Below are positions 61,872 to 64,000 of a stretch of DNA of 64,000 nucleotides, in pieces. The DNA is from CAAGNP01 sp964611185 (GTDB lineage: Bacteria; Bacteroidota; Bacteroidia; Bacteroidales; UBA932): NCBI GenBank assembly GCA_964611185.1, contig CAZSXE010000007.1, positions 1 to 64,000 on the forward strand, read 5' to 3'. Within the stretch, counting starts at the first letter, position 1. Each line of letters starts with the position of its first letter. The notes beneath the pieces are model-generated. The model worked only from the letters and a program-made list of their open reading frames with translations. It searched no databases and had not been told where the DNA came from. The translations under genes were made by a program, and so were the position numbers.

Positions 61872-62720
61872 TTATCGTTTCTTCCCCTTTTTAACCTTTT
61901 TCTCTTTTGCTTTTTTTATAGGAGAATTGGTATTATATACCTTTTGATCAAACTCTTTGGAAAGAAAAATGGAGTTATCAATATATGGCCTTTGGCCCAC
62001 TTCCGGTATCGGTCGTCCCGTGACACTAAGCACGGAAGAGGTACTGATTTGAGACTGAGCGCCATTGTCTAAAATACCGAAGAAACCGGCAAGTATCCTT
62101 ACAAACAAACTGCTGCTTCGAGACATGGACTGTATAAAAGCGGGTGTGGCATAACCTGTGGAGCGAAGGTTTCGGCTGATGCTTTCTGTGGCCCTTTTAA
62201 CTGCATCGGCGCACATCTGCTGATTATTATAATATGGAGGGAGGGATTTCATATACTGACTGTTTTTATAAAAACCTTCAACACCCTTATTAATGCTCGA
62301 ACCGCCAATACCCTTGGCCGGAGGGATAGAGGGTATAAACAGCTGCTCCTTTTCATATTGGGGGGTAGGAAGCTCCTCTGGGACTACAGATTTTGACACA
62401 ACAGCCCTATAATCGGGATTTTCTATGTTATTTATTAAAAACCCTTTCAGCTCTTCAAGAACTTCATATTCTTTATACATCGTTATCGAATCATTTCTGA
62501 AAAGACTTTTAGATATATAAGAAGTAAGAGAGTCTCTAATTTTCAAATCAATTTTATTTTGATGATAAGCTTTGTCGATAAGCATCATTATCTCATACTT
62601 CATCTTATATTTAACCCTACTCGAATCCGAATCTTGAGAATAAACAGAAAGAGTGGCAAAAAATAATAAAATACAAAAAACCAGCAGAGGTTTCTTTATG
62701 TAAGTAGAATAATTGCACAT
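61872..62720 (-). CDS. Secreted protein of unknown function with basic tail
   Basis: A 282-residue protein with a signal peptide (LLVFCILLFFATLSVYSQ), a helical N-terminal third, a Pro/Gly-rich centre (PPAKGIGGSSINKGVEGFY) and a C-terminal tail, KKAKEKKVKKGKKR, that is almost all Lys. I do not recognise the family. It stands between the tricorn-like gene and the aldehyde dehydrogenase gene on the same strand, with gaps of about 65 bases on each side. Confidence 0.75.
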   Translation of the reverse strand: MCNYSTYIKKPLLVFCILLFFATLSVYSQDSDSSRVKYKMKYEIMMLIDKAYHQNKIDLKIRDSLTSYISKSLFRNDSITMYKEYEVLEELKGFLINNIENPDYRAVVSKSVVPEELPTPQYEKEQLFIPSIPPAKGIGGSSINKGVEGFYKNSQYMKSLPPYYNNQQMCADAVKRATESISRNLRSTGYATPAFIQSMSRSSSLFVRILAGFFGILDNGAQSQISTSSVLSVTGRPIPEVGQRPYIDNSIFLSKEFDQKVYNTNSPIKKAKEKKVKKGKKR

Positions 62721-62785
62721 ATTGTCTCACTACAACCCAATAAATGTGCCACGGTATATATTATACTTATTTTTAACTTTCAATG

Positions 62786-64000
62786 CTACAGAATTTTTCT
62801 CAAAATTTTCAGCTTGAAGATATTGTAAGGTCTGTTTCTGATAAAAGGATCCATCAGTGAACCTCTATCTATTATGCTTTTGTAGTGGGTAAAAGTGTCG
62901 AAACTTGCGCGACCGTGATAAGAACCCATCCCGCTGTTACCTATCCCGCCAAACGGAATATCGGAAGTACCTACATGTACTAAAGTGTCGTTTATACACC
63001 CCCCTCCAAAAGAGGTATAATGAAGGATGTACCGTTTTATTTTATCACTTTCCGTAAAGAGATAGAGAGCAAGTGGCTTTTCGCGTCTTTTGAGCAAATC
63101 CACTACATCTTCAATCTTTTTATATTCGATAACCGGTAAAATCGGCCCGAAAATCTCTTCACGCATCACCCTGCTGTTATAATTCACATTATGCAACACC
63201 GTAGGCTCGATCTGAAGAGTATCGGGATTATATTTTCCACCTACGACCACCCTCTCGGCATCTTCGCCCGAGGGCAATAGCGACCTTAATCTGTCGAAGT
63301 GCTTCTGATTAACGATGCGTACATATTCATTGCCGGAGGCGGAAGAAGGAGAATCGAAGATATTCACATCAAACTGCCTCTTTATCTCCTCGCGCAGCAG
63401 CGCAATAAAATCCTCGCACTTATTACTGGGAACCAGCACATAATCGGGAGCTACACAAGTCTGACCCGCATTCATATATTTTCCAAAAACAATGCGTCTG
63501 GCGGCCATTTCCAAATCGGCATCTTCGGCTATAATAACAGGGCTTTTCCCCCCAAGTTCCAAACTGACAGGGCAGAGATGTTCCGCAGCTTTTTTCATCA
63601 CTTCTTTACCGACAGCGGGGCTTCCGGTAAAAAAGATATAATCAAACCGCTGATCCAAAAGTTCTTTATTTTCTTTACGCCCTCCTAAAACCACTCTGCA
63701 AGTATCGTAGGTAAATGCAGTTGCTATTATTTTGGCTATAACCTCCGAAGTAGCGGGAGAATAGGCAGAGGGCTTAATCACGGCAGTATTGCCGGCGGCG
63801 ATAGCTCCGCAGAGAGGCTCGAGGGTCAAAAGCAGCGGATAGTTCCACGGAGAGAGAATAAGCACCTTCCCGTAAGGCTCCGGGTAACGATACGACCGAG
63901 CGGGGAAAAGGGCGATGGAAGTGTGCGCTTTAATAGGCCTGCACCATCTTTTCAAATGCTTGAGAATGTATTTTATCTCCCCTTTCAAAACAGAGATTTC
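62786..64000 (-). CDS. Aldehyde dehydrogenase, class 3 type, 5' end beyond the window
   Basis: The frame stays open to the window edge; the first in-frame ATG inside is at 63988 but the residues before it (EISVL) continue the family pattern, so about 60 more N-terminal residues probably lie outside. Motifs are LILSPWNYPLLLTLEPLCGA, GNTAVIKPSAYSP, FTGSPAVGKEVM, catalytic Glu in LELGGKSP and catalytic Cys in NAGQTCVAPDY. It oxidises aldehydes with NAD(P). The loop SPSSASGNEYVRI is longer than usual and encoded by the recurrent 12-mer. Confidence 0.93.
   Translation of the reverse strand, partial: EISVLKGEIKYILKHLKRWCRPIKAHTSIALFPARSYRYPEPYGKVLILSPWNYPLLLTLEPLCGAIAAGNTAVIKPSAYSPATSEVIAKIIATAFTYDTCRVVLGGRKENKELLDQRFDYIFFTGSPAVGKEVMKKAAEHLCPVSLELGGKSPVIIAEDADLEMAARRIVFGKYMNAGQTCVAPDYVLVPSNKCEDFIALLREEIKRQFDVNIFDSPSSASGNEYVRIVNQKHFDRLRSLLPSGEDAERVVVGGKYNPDTLQIEPTVLHNVNYNSRVMREEIFGPILPVIEYKKIEDVVDLLKRREKPLALYLFTESDKIKRYILHYTSFGGGCINDTLVHVGTSDIPFGGIGNSGMGSYHGRASFDTFTHYKSIIDRGSLMDPFIRNRPYNIFKLKILRKIL

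Overview
The window looks like a draft chromosome scaffold from a member of the Bacteroidota, most likely order Bacteroidales. Three things point there: many transcription units have the Bacteroidetes -7 box TAnnTTTG, several with a TTTG-like -33 element about 19-21 bases upstream; gene content (split transketolase, EF-G2-like factor, S46 dipeptidyl-peptidase, DUF5689, fimbrillin-like lipoproteins, Mrp without CxxC, tricorn-type S41 protease); and the lptE - TPR-like - secG gene order behind a sigma-54 activator. Two 100-base runs of N (44397-44496 and 47868-47967) each sit between identical 55-base flanks, so they look like scaffolding joins between contigs that actually overlap. I saw no rRNA, tRNA, CRISPR array or intact insertion sequence.

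Layout. 1-1000: the 5' end of a type I restriction-modification methyltransferase gene (hsdM, cut by the window edge), its small XRE regulator and a gene-poor 500-base stretch. 1-8.8 kb: a TPR/OmpA-like lipoprotein, kdsB, then a plus-strand run of sigma-54 activator, lptE, a TPR-like gene and secG, then a PspC-PadR-PspC cluster. 8.8-18.2 kb: lepA facing a long overlapping plus-strand chain (transketolase N and C subunits, ECF sigma factor, membrane protein, Spy-like periplasmic protein, LolD-type ATPase, TrmN6-type methyltransferase) followed by a LytS/LytR-type two-component pair.

18.2-31.6 kb is the most unusual part. An AlbA_2/HATPase regulator carries an out-of-frame 11-base tandem repeat. 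Beyond it is a six-gene minus-strand operon: a secreted caspase-fold protease with three calcium-loop motifs, an outer-membrane-type protein, three large surface lipoproteins built from shared modules (fimbrillin-like, a Fib_succ_major-like domain, eight FN3-like repeats, DUF5689, leucine-rich repeats), and a small cytosolic-looking protein. I regard this as the best candidate for an undescribed system.

31.6-44.4 kb: DUF900 hydrolase, BASS transporter, GTPase-impaired EF-G paralogue, rnhB, a PhoB/PhoR-like pair whose kinase has no membrane segment, the phosphate transporter pit, a solute-binding histidine kinase, a SIMPL protein and glycerate kinase. 44.5-58.5 kb: DPP7-type peptidase, Mrp, a metallopeptidase-propeller-barrel protein, a coiled-coil protein, ychF, a tandem SGNH lipoprotein, an EEP-family enzyme, thyA, folA and a sodium-dependent transporter. 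58.5-64 kb: a tricorn-like protease, an unknown secreted protein and a partial aldehyde dehydrogenase. Secreted proteases (S46, S41, caspase-like, gluzincin-like) are numerous, which fits a peptide-using anaerobe, although that lifestyle is inference.
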